Made by a program: the position numbers and the translations under genes. Of a stretch of 60,173 nt of DNA, positions 1 through 8,612 are shown piece by piece; the first letter of the stretch is position 1; each line of letters opens with the position of its first letter. The DNA is from Clostridiales bacterium (GTDB lineage: Bacteria; Bacillota; Clostridia; Saccharofermentanales; Saccharofermentanaceae), in the NCBI GenBank assembly GCA_017617935.1, contig JAFZVF010000003.1, positions 1 to 60,173 of the forward strand, given 5' to 3'. The notes beneath the pieces were generated by a model. It saw only the letters and a program-made list of their open reading frames with translations, made no database searches and was not told where the DNA came from.

Positions 1-123
1 ATCCATCATGGGTCTCATTGATCCTGCGGAAAGTCCTTCATAAACTACTGCGAATAATCCTAAAAGGAAAAAGATTGCGCCTGTTGCTGCTGCGATGATG
101 AAAAAGAATGACTTCATGTCCAT
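1..123 (-). CDS. partial small membrane protein (N-terminus only)
   Basis: The minus strand reads as a 41-codon open frame that leaves the window at position 1. It starts at the ATG at 121-123 behind a GGGAGGA ribosome-binding site at about 129-136. The protein begins M-D-M-K and is followed by one hydrophobic segment of about 22 residues rich in F, I, A and L, so it is a membrane anchor or signal-anchor. A second in-frame ATG lies two codons later. Function cannot be judged from this fragment. Confidence 0.6.
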   Translation of the reverse strand, partial: MDMKSFFFIIAAATGAIFFLLGLFAVVYEGLSAGSMRPMMD

Positions 124-140
124 GTTTTTGTTCCTCCCAA

Positions 141-184
141 TTTTGATTTGTTTTGTTTTGGTTTGTGTTTGTTTTGTTTGGTTG
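141..184 (-). other. A/C-only low-complexity 5' leader
   Basis: Just upstream of the partial membrane gene, the minus strand is almost purely A and C (repeats of AAAACAAAC), ending at the ribosome-binding site. Such leaders are unstructured. A very similar one precedes the membrane-protein gene at 30616-30966. A role in keeping the start site open or in regulation is inference. Confidence 0.45.
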
Positions 185-395
185 ATGGCTTCATTATGGC
201 AACAACAAGGAAGCAAAAACATCAGCAATGTAAAGCCGCTCTGAAGCTTAAGCAACAGAACGGCATGGCAGTGTTGATTTTCGGTAAAAAAGTTTTCGCT
301 ATGAATGCGTTTTTCGGGAAATAAGCATACGAAAACGCTTTCTTTTTACTATTCGCATGCCTGTTGGTAAACAGTAAATAAGGAAAATTAAAAAA

Positions 396-1025
396 TCATC
401 CCTCAGCCTGCTTCGGTTTTTCGATCAACTTTCTTAAAAGCGGGAATGAAACTCCTCCAACTGCATTTCCGAGAGTCATTATCAACAGATAAAAGACTGC
501 CTCAACGCTCCATGCCTTGCCCACGGTGAAGTAGAACATGTTCGCCACGCAGTGTTCGAATCCGCAGATGACGAAGACCGTTACGCCAAAGAACAGCGCG
601 AGGTATTTTCCAAACTCATGAGGGATCGACTTGTATCCCTCGACTCCGATGTAGATCATTATGTCGCAGAATATCGCCAGGATGAACGCGCTTAGATAAC
701 CCTGCTCAAGCTTTGCCTTGCAGACGGGCGTTGCCTTTTCGATAAGCTCGGGGCCAAGCCTCGTCTGAAGCAGGAGCAGTCCGAAGGCAAGAGAACCAAT
801 GAGGTTTCCAAGCCAGATGAGGATCAGCGAGAATGCGTATTTCTTGTCGTTGTTAAACACGTAGCAGACTTTTCCGGTGAAAAGACTGAAACCGAATGCG
901 CATACGCAAAACAATCCAACGGTAAAGAACACAGCTCCGAGGATCTTGTTTCCCGACAAAAGAAAGACCGTGCCGCCGATCGAAATGCTGATTCCTGCCA
1001 ATATTCCGCTGATGATCGTTCGCAT
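396..1025 (-). CDS. formate/nitrite transporter (FNT) family channel
   Basis: A 209-residue, highly hydrophobic protein with about six membrane segments, of the usual slightly short size for a FocA/NirC-like channel. The diagnostic FNT motif is visible as GFEHCVANMF at residues 155-164; the Glu-His pair (H158) corresponds to the central pore histidine of FocA. LFTGK at 48-52 fits the family loop after the second helix. Family members passively move formate, nitrite or hydrosulfide across the cytoplasmic membrane; which substrate this one carries cannot be read from sequence. The ATG at 1025 follows AGGGGAGGG; a longer frame from 1052 lacks such a site. It lies 16 bp after the VOC gene and is probably co-transcribed with it. 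Confidence 0.85.
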   Translation of the reverse strand: MRTIISGILAGISISIGGTVFLLSGNKILGAVFFTVGLFCVCAFGFSLFTGKVCYVFNNDKKYAFSLILIWLGNLIGSLAFGLLLLQTRLGPELIEKATPVCKAKLEQGYLSAFILAIFCDIMIYIGVEGYKSIPHEFGKYLALFFGVTVFVICGFEHCVANMFYFTVGKAWSVEAVFYLLIMTLGNAVGGVSFPLLRKLIEKPKQAEG

Positions 1026-1041
1026 AAGCCCTCCCCTTTGT

Positions 1042-1431
1042 CTAATCTGCAAATCTTAAAAGATATCCGTCAGGATCCTGTATCAGGAACTCGTGCTGGA
1101 CGATGACTTCGTCGCCTTCCCTGTATCTGCTCTCCATCAGATCCCTGAATGGCTTTATTCCCAGTTCAATTATCTTCTGATACATGGCGGCGGCATCCGG
1201 AACGGCCATCTCGAAATTGATCCCGCGGCCATAAGGGTGTCCCATCTCACCGACACTCCAATGCCCGTTCTGCTGTTCGAACATCATCTGGTTGCCGTAA
1301 AACGACAGAAAGACGAACTTGTTCTCGGGCCTTTCGTATTCGATCTTGAAACCGAGCTTGCCCACATAGAACTCCTTCGTCCTCTCGATATCATCAACCG
1401 TGAGTTCGGGAATCAGCGAATTGAACTTCAT
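1042..1431 (-). CDS. VOC (glyoxalase/bleomycin-resistance) family protein
   Basis: A 129-residue single VOC domain. The N-terminus (LIPELTVDDIERTKEFY, then LGFKIEYERPE) and the C-terminal IQDPDGYLLRF are typical of the glyoxalase/bleomycin-resistance superfamily. The paired beta-alpha-beta-beta-beta modules span residues 3-60 and 68-128. Family members are small metal-dependent lyases or isomerases, or drug-binding proteins that act as dimers. The substrate cannot be assigned. The ATG follows AGGAGGGGCTT. The FNT channel gene follows 16 bp downstream on the same strand. Confidence 0.8.
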   Translation of the reverse strand: MKFNSLIPELTVDDIERTKEFYVGKLGFKIEYERPENKFVFLSFYGNQMMFEQQNGHWSVGEMGHPYGRGINFEMAVPDAAAMYQKIIELGIKPFRDLMESRYREGDEVIVQHEFLIQDPDGYLLRFAD

Positions 1432-1495
1432 AAGCCCCTCCTAGTTATCAAAAATATTATACAAAACCTTCCGTGTTTTTTGATTACAAATCTTC

Positions 1496-1530
1496 AAAAA
1501 AAACGGCAGCCGGATATTCCCGCGCTGCCG
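1496..1530 (-). terminator. intrinsic terminator after the dipeptidase gene
   Basis: On the minus strand, CGGCAGC (1530-1524) pairs with GCTGCCG (1510-1504) across a 13-nt loop and is followed by eight T (1503-1496). It ends the HAD/dipeptidase operon. Confidence 0.85.
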
Positions 1531-1556
1531 ATTTTTAACAGAAAGGCTTATTTATA

Positions 1557-2342
1557 TTACGCTTTCACGCCCTTTAAGGAACTGCTGTTCACGGGGAACG
1601 TGAAATAAGTATCGGGGTAAGGCTCGTTCGCCAACGTGAAATGCCACCATTCCTCTTCCAAAGGCTTGAAGCCGTGCTTTACCATTACCTCGCGGAGGAG
1701 CATTCTGTTCGCGTACTGTTCCTTGGTAACGCCTTTATAATCCGGATGGCTCTCCTCACCGAAATAATCGAAGGTTCCGCCCATGTCGACTTCCTTCTCT
1801 GTCTTCATGTCAAAGAGGGTAACGTCGACCGTGCTTCCCCTGCTGTGGCCTGAATGCTCGGCAATGTAGCCCTGGGGAAAGAGCTGATCCTTATCCAGTC
1901 CGGGATAAAAGTATTCCTTCATCCTCGTATCGTCAGTGTCCTTAGCCCACCTTACGAAATTCGTTACTGCGGACTGCGGTCTGTACGCATCGTAGATCTT
2001 GAGCCTGTAGCCCTTTGACACGAGTTCGTCGCTTGCTTCCTTTAGGGCTTTTGCGGCTTCTTTGGTAAGGAACGCCATCGGTTCTTCGTACCCGTCGATC
2101 CTGTCTCCGACAAAGTTGTAAGTCGAGTAGTACCTGATCTCGAGGATCGCGTCAGGGACGGCCTCGCTGATGTTGACGAAATCCGTAGGGTCGTTGCTAA
2201 GCTTGATCCCGTCTTCGGCAACGGTCGTTTTGTATTCCATCTTTCCCGTTTCAGCGATTTTGTTCTTGCAGCCGGCCGAAACGGCAAGCAGTCCGCAAAG
2301 CAAAACGGCTGATAGCTTTTTTATGTTGTTGTTCATGGTCAT
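1557..2342 (-). CDS. D-alanyl-D-alanine dipeptidase-like lipoprotein (VanX/DdpX, peptidase M15D)
   Basis: A 261-residue exported lipoprotein. A signal peptide ends in the lipobox AVSAGC (C25). The zinc-peptidase domain has the full VanX signature: DAYRP (R121), SGHSRGSTVD (H166 and D173 as ligands) and EEWWHF (E231 catalytic base, H234 ligand). The His-Asp and Glu-His spacings equal those of VanX. The family hydrolyses D-Ala-D-Ala; an extracellular anchored form more likely trims peptidoglycan peptides or salvages dipeptide than confers glycopeptide resistance (inference), and no vanA/vanH-type ligase genes are near. The chosen start (2342) overlaps the HAD gene stop as ATGA; a second ATG at 2336 sits at a better distance from AAGGAGG. 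A terminator follows. Confidence 0.85.
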   Translation of the reverse strand: MTMNNNIKKLSAVLLCGLLAVSAGCKNKIAETGKMEYKTTVAEDGIKLSNDPTDFVNISEAVPDAILEIRYYSTYNFVGDRIDGYEEPMAFLTKEAAKALKEASDELVSKGYRLKIYDAYRPQSAVTNFVRWAKDTDDTRMKEYFYPGLDKDQLFPQGYIAEHSGHSRGSTVDVTLFDMKTEKEVDMGGTFDYFGEESHPDYKGVTKEQYANRMLLREVMVKHGFKPLEEEWWHFTLANEPYPDTYFTFPVNSSSLKGVKA

Positions 2343-3439
2343 GCGGCCTCCTTTACCTCTACAGGCTTGTATTGTTCTGACGCTTTGGATACGTCGTTCT
2401 GATAGATCGTGGCAAAATCCCTTTTCATCGACACGGGAGTGTAGCCCTGAGCGTAGTATTGTGCGGATTTTTCCTCCCAATTGGCCGTGCCCCATTCTCT
2501 TTCGTCATCGTCCGCGACGATCATGAAGGCTTTCGCGGGATACGGATTACCATGGTCGATGCAGTAGTTCATCATGCTCGTGTCGGATCCGCTGTTTCCG
2601 AATGCCAGGACGGGGCGTCTTCCAATCTCGCGCTCAATGTAAATGGACTTGTTTGCGTTGAGGTTCTTCTGGATGAATCCGCCAGTAAGAACGAGCTCGT
2701 CGCCGTCATTGTACTTGAAATCCATGTTTGAACTTACGTCCTCGCTTCCCCTGACCTTCACCTCAAAATCAGTTCCGATCACGTGGTTGGGCGTGACGTA
2801 ATCTCTGATCGGCGAATTGGCAATTATGGCGCGCGTCGTGGTCCTCTCCGTGCCGCTGATGACGTAGATCGTGAAGCCGTTCTCGTAAAGGAACTTGACC
2901 AATTCCACCATCGGCAGGTAAAAACCGTCTATGTATCTCATGTTGTTGAAGCTTGCCGTCTTCTTCCGTCCGAATTCCACGGCATAATCCCTGAATTCCT
3001 CAACCGTCATTCCAGCATAAGCCTTTGCGAAGTTGCGGGCCAGATTCTCGTCAGCCTTGTATCCGGGCTTGATGGAAGCGGCGACCTGCTTCAATTCGTA
3101 TGACACGCGCTCCGGATGATCGTTCAGACAATAGTCGATGAACATCATCGTGTCGTAATAGGTGTAATAAGTCTCGCAGGTAAGCGTACCGTCCATGTCG
3201 AAAACGGCGATCCTGTCGTTCTTGGGAATGAAGTTCTTCTTATCTTTAGGGTTGGTAACCTTGGATACGTAATCCCTCAGTTCCTTTGCGACGGCCGAAT
3301 CCTTTTCCCAGTTCTCGGTAAGTGCGGTCTTGGCCGTTCTCGTATTGCACTTCGACAGCACGACGTAGCCTGTGGCTGCCGCAATTATCAGTACAATCGT
3401 CAGACATACCGCCGTAACCGATTTGGCATTGTTTCTCAT
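2339..3439 (-). CDS. exported/anchored HAD-superfamily phosphatase
   Basis: A 366-residue protein with an N-terminal hydrophobic segment (residues 8-28) that anchors or exports the rest. The HAD nucleophile motif is FDMDGT (D81, D83), followed by a helical cap (about 90-200), motif II VISGTE and a motif IV region LAFGNSGSDTSMM. The fold resembles phosphoserine-phosphatase-like HADs. Family members remove phosphate from small molecules; the substrate is unknown. The ATG at 3439 follows AAGGAGGGGACTCGAA; the longer frame from 3496 is rejected because it crosses the promoter. It is translationally coupled (ATGA) to the VanX-like dipeptidase, so the two probably act on the same envelope substrate. 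Confidence 0.8.
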   Translation of the reverse strand: MRNNAKSVTAVCLTIVLIIAAATGYVVLSKCNTRTAKTALTENWEKDSAVAKELRDYVSKVTNPKDKKNFIPKNDRIAVFDMDGTLTCETYYTYYDTMMFIDYCLNDHPERVSYELKQVAASIKPGYKADENLARNFAKAYAGMTVEEFRDYAVEFGRKKTASFNNMRYIDGFYLPMVELVKFLYENGFTIYVISGTERTTTRAIIANSPIRDYVTPNHVIGTDFEVKVRGSEDVSSNMDFKYNDGDELVLTGGFIQKNLNANKSIYIEREIGRRPVLAFGNSGSDTSMMNYCIDHGNPYPAKAFMIVADDDEREWGTANWEEKSAQYYAQGYTPVSMKRDFATIYQNDVSKASEQYKPVEVKEAA

Positions 3440-3467
3440 TTCGAGTCCCCTCCTTGTTGATGCCTCA

Positions 3468-3496
3468 ATTATCGATTTGGGGACCTTTGCGGACAA
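3468..3496 (-). promoter_or_regulatory. sigma-A-like promoter of the HAD/dipeptidase operon
   Basis: On the minus strand, TTGTCC and GATAAT are 17 bp apart, about 30 bp upstream of the HAD start codon. Found by eye; no transcription data. Confidence 0.5.
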
Positions 3497-3600
3497 TAAA
3501 CAGAAGCAGCCCGAAATGGCGTTTAAACAACAAGGGTGCTCACAAGTGTCGCTTATTCATCAAAACGGACCTGATTTACCGAAACACGCTACGCCAAAAT

Positions 3601-3637
3601 AACAAAAATGCCGCCTGTAACAATGTTACAGACGGCA
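3601..3637 (-). terminator. intrinsic terminator after the CPBP protease gene
   Basis: On the minus strand, a 13-bp stem (3637-3625 with 3621-3609, one G-U pair), loop ATT, then TTTTTGTTATTTT. The wobble pair is a mismatch on the other strand, which fixes the orientation. Confidence 0.85.
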
Positions 3638-3660
3638 AAACACTTTGGTACGGCTAACCG

Positions 3661-4695
3661 TTACTGTATCTTCGAGCCCATATAGATCGTGAGCGCGGAA
3701 AGTAAAATGAAATAAGCGAAGACGATCCAGAAAGCCCATGTTGAGAAGAAAGTCTTGAACTTAAGCTTGTTCTTCGGAGTCTTTGCCTGCTCGATCTCTT
3801 CTTCGGTCGCGGGAAGATTGACGGGAATCTTGTCAGCATTGTCATCGATCAGCTTGTATTTGCGCAGGATGAAGATCGCGGAAACGATTCCCAAACCGAT
3901 GAACACTGCCCTTGAAACGATGTCGACCATACCATAATTACTCTCGCCAACCGCCATCTTGATATACGCGACGATGATGGTCGAAGTATTGTTGCAAATA
4001 TGCATGATGATCGCAGGGATGATCGAGCGGCTCTTAACGGTTACGTATGCCAGCACAAGACCCATAACGAACGTGTTGAAGAACTGGGCGATGTTGCCGT
4101 GGAACAACCCGAAAAGAAGTGCGGAAGCTATTACTCCAACCTTGCGGCTGACGTGCGAACCGGCACGCAGAACACAGCCCCTGAAAAGAAGTTCTTCGGA
4201 GATCGGGCCCAAAACGCAGAGGTATGCCATGGTGCCTATCTGAAGCACAAGGTTTTGTGAATCAAGACCGCTTCCGAGCGATTGACCAACGGCCTTTGCG
4301 GAAGACGAGAATACCGAATCAAAGGCAGTGACTATCATTGAATAAAAATATGAAAAGCCCAAGACCATAAACGCAGCCATGACCACTTCGATCGCGCTGA
4401 AGGAAGGCTTTGCGAATGATTCGCGAAGTTTGCCGGTCTTGGAGATCTTAAGAACGAGTAAAGCGACAAGCGTGTTTATGATAATGCAGGCAACGCCGTT
4501 GAAAAACGACGAGTAATCAGCCGTTAAAGGACTGTTGTCACCGGTTACTGCAGTTTTTATGGCAGCTGTAACGACTTGCAATAAGACAATGCCCACGGAA
4601 ACGCCTAAAAACTGAAACAAAAGCACCACCGACATCCAATTGTATCTGCGGTAGACTTTAGACCTTGTCTTCTTGATCTGCTCTGTGTTTTCCAT
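3661..4695 (-). CDS. CPBP family intramembrane glutamic endopeptidase (CAAX protease-like)
   Basis: A 344-residue integral membrane protein with about eight hydrophobic segments. The three CPBP/Abi motifs are present: SEELLFRG (E167-E168, R172), FGLFHGN (H199) and a later MHICNN near residue 245. These form the membrane-embedded catalytic site of Rce1-like proteases. Bacterial members process membrane or exported peptides; several protect against self-made bacteriocins, but no bacteriocin gene is visible here. The charged C-terminal tail ends in one more membrane helix. The start follows AGGGG. It is monocistronic with its own terminator. Confidence 0.85.
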   Translation of the reverse strand: MENTEQIKKTRSKVYRRYNWMSVVLLFQFLGVSVGIVLLQVVTAAIKTAVTGDNSPLTADYSSFFNGVACIIINTLVALLVLKISKTGKLRESFAKPSFSAIEVVMAAFMVLGFSYFYSMIVTAFDSVFSSSAKAVGQSLGSGLDSQNLVLQIGTMAYLCVLGPISEELLFRGCVLRAGSHVSRKVGVIASALLFGLFHGNIAQFFNTFVMGLVLAYVTVKSRSIIPAIIMHICNNTSTIIVAYIKMAVGESNYGMVDIVSRAVFIGLGIVSAIFILRKYKLIDDNADKIPVNLPATEEEIEQAKTPKNKLKFKTFFSTWAFWIVFAYFILLSALTIYMGSKIQ

Positions 4696-4772
4696 ACATT
4701 AACCCCTGAAATCAAATATTTTTGTCAGCGGTATGTATGATAGCACTTATCAGTTCAGTTTCAAGCAAGAAA

Positions 4773-7700
4773 TCAGGCAGGTTCAGCCGCAGGCGTCTCA
4801 GGAGCGCCATTCGGTTCCGTAACAGGCGTTTCCGTAACGGGAGTTTCCGTTACGGGCGGATCCGTCTGAGGCGGCGCCTCGTTATTGGCGGCCGTGGAAG
4901 CAGGCGGAGCGGTAGTTACGGGCTTTCTCGTACAGACGCCTGACTTCTTGAACTTATACTTAATGCCGTCGATCTCGATGGCCTTGCTCTTGACCATGCG
5001 TCCATTCGAATAGAAGTAATACCACTTCTTGTGGATCTTTTGCCAACCGGTCTGCATTACGCCGGAACCGGAGAAATAGTATTTGTACTTGCCTATCTTC
5101 TTAAAGCCCTTCTGCATTACGCCAGACTTGGAGAAGTAGTATCTTTGGCCATTTATGGTCTTCCAGCCTTTGGCCATGACGCCGTTGCTGCCGAAATAGT
5201 ACTTCTTGCCCTTGATCTTTTTCCAGCCTGTGGTCATGACGCCGGACTTGGAGAAGTAATACTTCCTGCCTCCGATCTTCTTCCAGCCCTTCGTCATTAC
5301 TCCGTTCTTCTTGTTGAAGTAATAGGTCTTGCCGTTTATCGTCCTCCATCCCTTGACCTTCTTGCCGGTCGCGGATGAAATGCAGTAATACTTGCCCTTT
5401 ATCTTCTTCAGCTTGTAAGTTACGACGGGCTTTTCATCCGGTTCATCAGGTTCGTCAGGTTCGTCAGGTTCCGTAGGATTGGTAGGATCAGTCGGGTTCG
5501 TGGGATCCGTCGGATTTGTCGGATCAGTTGGATTCGTAGGATCGGTCGGGTCTGTAGGATTTACCGGATCCGTCTTAACGATGGTAAAGGCAACCGCTAC
5601 AGAATCATTGTAATTGCCGATACCTTTAACCGTTGCCGTTGCAGTGCCCGCATTGACATTGTTTGAGTAAGTGACGGTATAATCCTTGCCGCTTGTAAGG
5701 CTCTTTCCGTTATCCTTAACGGTTACCGAAGGCTTGATCGCAGAACCGGTGTAAGTCTGATCGGCAATCTTGCTGATCGTGGCTTTGCTTATCGACCTGG
5801 GAACGATCTTGAAGCGCTTGTAAACTGAACCCGTGTAACGGCCGGTGCCGGTAATGCATACATATGCATACGAAGTCACGTCGGTATTGTATTCGTAAGA
5901 AAGGGTATAGTCCGTTCCTTCCTTGAGCGTAACTGTTCCGTTCTTCACAACGACCGAAGGCGTGATCTCTGATCCCGTATAAGTCTGATTCGGTACGTCT
6001 TCAATCTCAAGCGTGCTTATGTTGACCGGATTTATGGTGAATCTTATCGTTGAAGTACCGGTAAGGATGCTGCTTATACCGGTAATCTTCATCACTCCCC
6101 AACCCGGCTCTATGTTGTCTGAGAATGACAGAGTGTAATCAACGTTTTCCTTAAAAGTCAGGTTTCCATATGTCAAAGTAACCTCGGGTATGATCGGAGA
6201 ACCTGTATAAACAAGCGGATAATTTATCTTGCAGTTCAAATCAAAAGCATCTACCGGACTAATGGCAAAAGTATAATCTTTGGTACCGGTGTAATTGCCA
6301 ATGCCCTTAAGCGTCATGGTGGCCGTACCGACGTTAACGTTGTTTTTGTAAGTTACCTCATAATCCGTTCCCTCAACGAGAACTTCGGATCCGTTCTTGA
6401 GATTGAGGGTCTGCGTTATCGCAGATCCCGTATAAGTCTTGGAATAGACGTAACAGTAAATGCTTGAGATCTGCCTGGGTACGATATTGAATTTCAGCAC
6501 CTTCGTCCCGGTGTAATTCCCCATAAGAGTAATGGTAGCTGTAGCTTCACCAACAGCAGTGTTGTTTGAATATTCTACGGAATAATCAGTGTCTTTTGTA
6601 AGGTTCTTCGTCCCGTTCCTGACCGTAAAATATGGAGTGATCGCTGCACCCGTGTATTGCTGATCGTTGATGTCGGAATAAGTCAGATTATCGGCAATCT
6701 GCTTGTTGATCTTATACGTGGCAGTCCTCTCGCCCGTATAGTTGCCCTTACCGGTGATGGTAACCGTTGCCGTTCCCGGAACAGTGTTATCCGTACAAGA
6801 GATCGAATAATTCGTGCCTTTTGTCAGAGTTGTCCCTTTATAAGTCAACGCCAAAGCGGGTTCCGTTGCTCCGCCGGAATAGTACACGTCAGGAAGCGAG
6901 GAAAGAGTGCATTCAGAAATGTCGCGCGGCAGGATCTCGAACCTGACCGTTCTCGTATCCGAGAAGTTCCCTTTTCCGGCAATATCGATGTAAGCATATG
7001 AAGTCACCGAAGTATTGTAGCGGTAAGCGGTTATCTCGTAATCAGAACCCTCGGTAAGCGTCTTCCCGTTATAAGTCAGCGTAGGCTTCGGTTGCGCACC
7101 AGCAGGTTCAAAATATGCGTTCGGCAAAGCACATGTGACGTCAGAATCGGAGATTGACTTTTTATACACCGTAAAGTTTGCTTCATAGGTATAAGTTGTG
7201 CCTCCGAACTTAGCAGATAAGGTCAACTTTGCAGTTCCCGCGCCGACGGCAGTAACCGTATTATTGCCGGTTACGGTCAAAACAGAAGTGTCACTTGATT
7301 TCCATGTAATGTCAGTCAATTCACTTGAAGGAACTTCGATCTTGGTATGATAACTTTTATACTCTCCATTGCACAAATAGTATCCCCTGACAGCCGGAAG
7401 AGTTATCGACTCACCATAATCCAAATAACGGTCAAGCGAATCTACAGGCTCTACGCCAAAAACGGTATCGGAAATATCAACGGATACCGTGCCGCTCTTC
7501 GTCCCCACAAAGGCGGTAGTAGCCGAAGCATTGCTGTTCTTATAAGCGTATTCCTGTACCCAGTAGCTATATCCATTGATCTCAACGCAGGCAATGCCTA
7601 TCGCAACAAAGCCCGTATTAAGCATCATTCTTCTGTGTCCCTGCCCGGAGTAGTCTTCATTATTTTCCTGAAATTGCGTAAAGACTGTTTGGGCAGTTGC

Positions 7701-8099
7701 ATCTAAAAAATTAATGGCACAACACTCGCCGATAGGATTAACGCCGTTAACTGTACAAGTGGAATACTTGTTCCCGTTCGGTCTGGTATGGCCAAACTTG
7801 ACGGCGACTTCATAAGCCCTCTGGAGAGCTATCTGCTCAAGAGTGTAGTCATACGTATACGCCTTCAAAACGCCGCAGCTGACTTCGTTGCCGTTTTGGT
7901 CCTTATAGGTGGCAGTTCCGCTCGTCCTCCACTCGTTTATGAGCGTAAACTGTTCTCTCGCGGACTGCAGGTCGACGTCATACGTCAGCGTAAAAGATTT
8001 GAGAGTTGCCGCGGAAGTCTGGTTGAACAGTAGTATGACTGCAAGACATGCAGAGAAAAAACCTGTAACGGTTTTGAAGACGCGGGACGATGAAACCAT
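4773..8099 (-). CDS. large surface protein: CAP/SCP domain, Ig-like repeats, wall-binding repeats
   Basis: A 1,108-residue exported modular protein. Order: signal peptide (1-31, ending near TSAAT); CAP/SCP1-like domain (about 45-195; EQIALQRAYEVAV, GHTRP, GHRRMML); a bacterial Ig-2-like module (about 255-320; SSDTSVLTV, TAVGAGTAKLTL); seven repeats of about 75 residues each built on YTGSAITP, LTEGTDYTVTYSNN and GTATVTVTGKGNYTG; a linker of PTDPTNP and EPDEPDE repeats; then about seven wall-binding repeats of the GWKKIGGKKYYF type; and a Thr/Pro/Glu tail (PVTETPVTE). The wall repeats suggest non-covalent attachment to the cell wall and display of the CAP head. The start at 8099 follows AAGGAGGGG; the longer frame lacks a site. 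Function is probably adhesion or surface structure (inference). Confidence 0.85.
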   Translation of the reverse strand: MVSSSRVFKTVTGFFSACLAVILLFNQTSAATLKSFTLTYDVDLQSAREQFTLINEWRTSGTATYKDQNGNEVSCGVLKAYTYDYTLEQIALQRAYEVAVKFGHTRPNGNKYSTCTVNGVNPIGECCAINFLDATAQTVFTQFQENNEDYSGQGHRRMMLNTGFVAIGIACVEINGYSYWVQEYAYKNSNASATTAFVGTKSGTVSVDISDTVFGVEPVDSLDRYLDYGESITLPAVRGYYLCNGEYKSYHTKIEVPSSELTDITWKSSDTSVLTVTGNNTVTAVGAGTAKLTLSAKFGGTTYTYEANFTVYKKSISDSDVTCALPNAYFEPAGAQPKPTLTYNGKTLTEGSDYEITAYRYNTSVTSYAYIDIAGKGNFSDTRTVRFEILPRDISECTLSSLPDVYYSGGATEPALALTYKGTTLTKGTNYSISCTDNTVPGTATVTITGKGNYTGERTATYKINKQIADNLTYSDINDQQYTGAAITPYFTVRNGTKNLTKDTDYSVEYSNNTAVGEATATITLMGNYTGTKVLKFNIVPRQISSIYCYVYSKTYTGSAITQTLNLKNGSEVLVEGTDYEVTYKNNVNVGTATMTLKGIGNYTGTKDYTFAISPVDAFDLNCKINYPLVYTGSPIIPEVTLTYGNLTFKENVDYTLSFSDNIEPGWGVMKITGISSILTGTSTIRFTINPVNISTLEIEDVPNQTYTGSEITPSVVVKNGTVTLKEGTDYTLSYEYNTDVTSYAYVCITGTGRYTGSVYKRFKIVPRSISKATISKIADQTYTGSAIKPSVTVKDNGKSLTSGKDYTVTYSNNVNAGTATATVKGIGNYNDSVAVAFTIVKTDPVNPTDPTDPTNPTDPTNPTDPTNPTDPTNPTEPDEPDEPDEPDEKPVVTYKLKKIKGKYYCISSATGKKVKGWRTINGKTYYFNKKNGVMTKGWKKIGGRKYYFSKSGVMTTGWKKIKGKKYYFGSNGVMAKGWKTINGQRYYFSKSGVMQKGFKKIGKYKYYFSGSGVMQTGWQKIHKKWYYFYSNGRMVKSKAIEIDGIKYKFKKSGVCTRKPVTTAPPASTAANNEAPPQTDPPVTETPVTETPVTEPNGAPETPAAEPA

Positions 8100-8144
8100 A
8101 GCAACCCCTCCTTGTGCTAACAGCTCAAAAATCACCCTTAGATA

Positions 8145-8153
8145 ATTATATCA
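8145..8153 (-). promoter_or_regulatory. extended -10 promoter of the surface protein
   Basis: On the minus strand, TGATATAAT (TGn plus a perfect TATAAT) lies about 45 bp upstream of the start codon. No good -35 is visible, as expected for the extended -10 type. Confidence 0.5.
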
Positions 8154-8273
8154 AAAAAGAGGCTCTATGGCAGGCCGGCGGTACGGTTGTCCTGATAATT
8201 CATGGTTGATTTTAGACGGCCTTACGAATATCCTTTCTTATGAATACGCGACAAGCGATTGGAGGAATAAGCA

Positions 8274-8558
8274 ATGGGAAGTCTTAAAGACGATTGGAAG
8301 GAAACCGGCAAGGACTTAGGCGGCGCATTCAAGCAGCTCGGAAAGTCCATAGTCAAATCCGGTGCTACCGTGGTAAACAAGGCTAACGACTGGGCTGAAA
8401 GGGACGACGCCAAGGAAGCCGCCAAGAAAGAGGCTGAAGTCGAAAAGGCCAAGGAGGAAAGGGCCGCGAACACGGTCGTCTGCCCCAAATGCGGAGCTGA
8501 GATCACTGATCCCGAAGCCGTTTTCTGCCTCAAATGCGGAGAAAAGCTTGAGAAATAA
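8274..8558 (+). CDS. small zinc-ribbon protein with amphipathic N-terminus
   Basis: A 94-residue soluble protein. Residues 1-45 are a Gly/Lys-rich amphipathic region. Residues 45-64 are a highly charged helix (DAKEAAKKEAEVEKAKEE). The C-terminus is a compact zinc ribbon with Cys at 70, 73, 85 and 88 (CPKCG and CLKCG). Many Firmicutes carry such unassigned zinc-ribbon proteins, often associated with the membrane or with stress. The start follows TTGGAGGAATAAGCA. The gene stands alone between divergent and convergent neighbours and ends at a terminator. Confidence 0.75.
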   Translation: MGSLKDDWKETGKDLGGAFKQLGKSIVKSGATVVNKANDWAERDDAKEAAKKEAEVEKAKEERAANTVVCPKCGAEITDPEAVFCLKCGEKLEK

Positions 8559-8584
8559 ATCAGTTTTATCCTAATTGAAAAATC

Positions 8585-8608
8585 AAGCTGCCTTCGGGCA
8601 GCTTTTTT
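8585..8608 (+). terminator. bidirectional intrinsic terminator
   Basis: AAGCTGCC, loop TTCG, GGCAGCTT, then a T-run on the plus strand; the minus strand also ends in GATTTTT. It serves the zinc-ribbon gene and probably the convergent HD gene. Confidence 0.85.
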
Positions 8609-8612
8609 AGTT

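Noticed and set aside
1557..2342. Part of a vancomycin-resistance cluster
   Set aside because: No ligase, lactate dehydrogenase or two-component genes are nearby, and the protein is an exported lipoprotein unlike cytoplasmic VanX.
3609..3637. Operator shared with the GTAACAATGTTAC palindrome at 38731
   Set aside because: The match is part of a terminator stem, which is symmetric by nature, so the resemblance is likely coincidence.
5440..5570. Short regularly spaced DNA repeats resembling a small CRISPR or satellite
   Set aside because: They encode the in-frame PTDPTNP/EPDEPDE linker of the surface protein and have no spacers.
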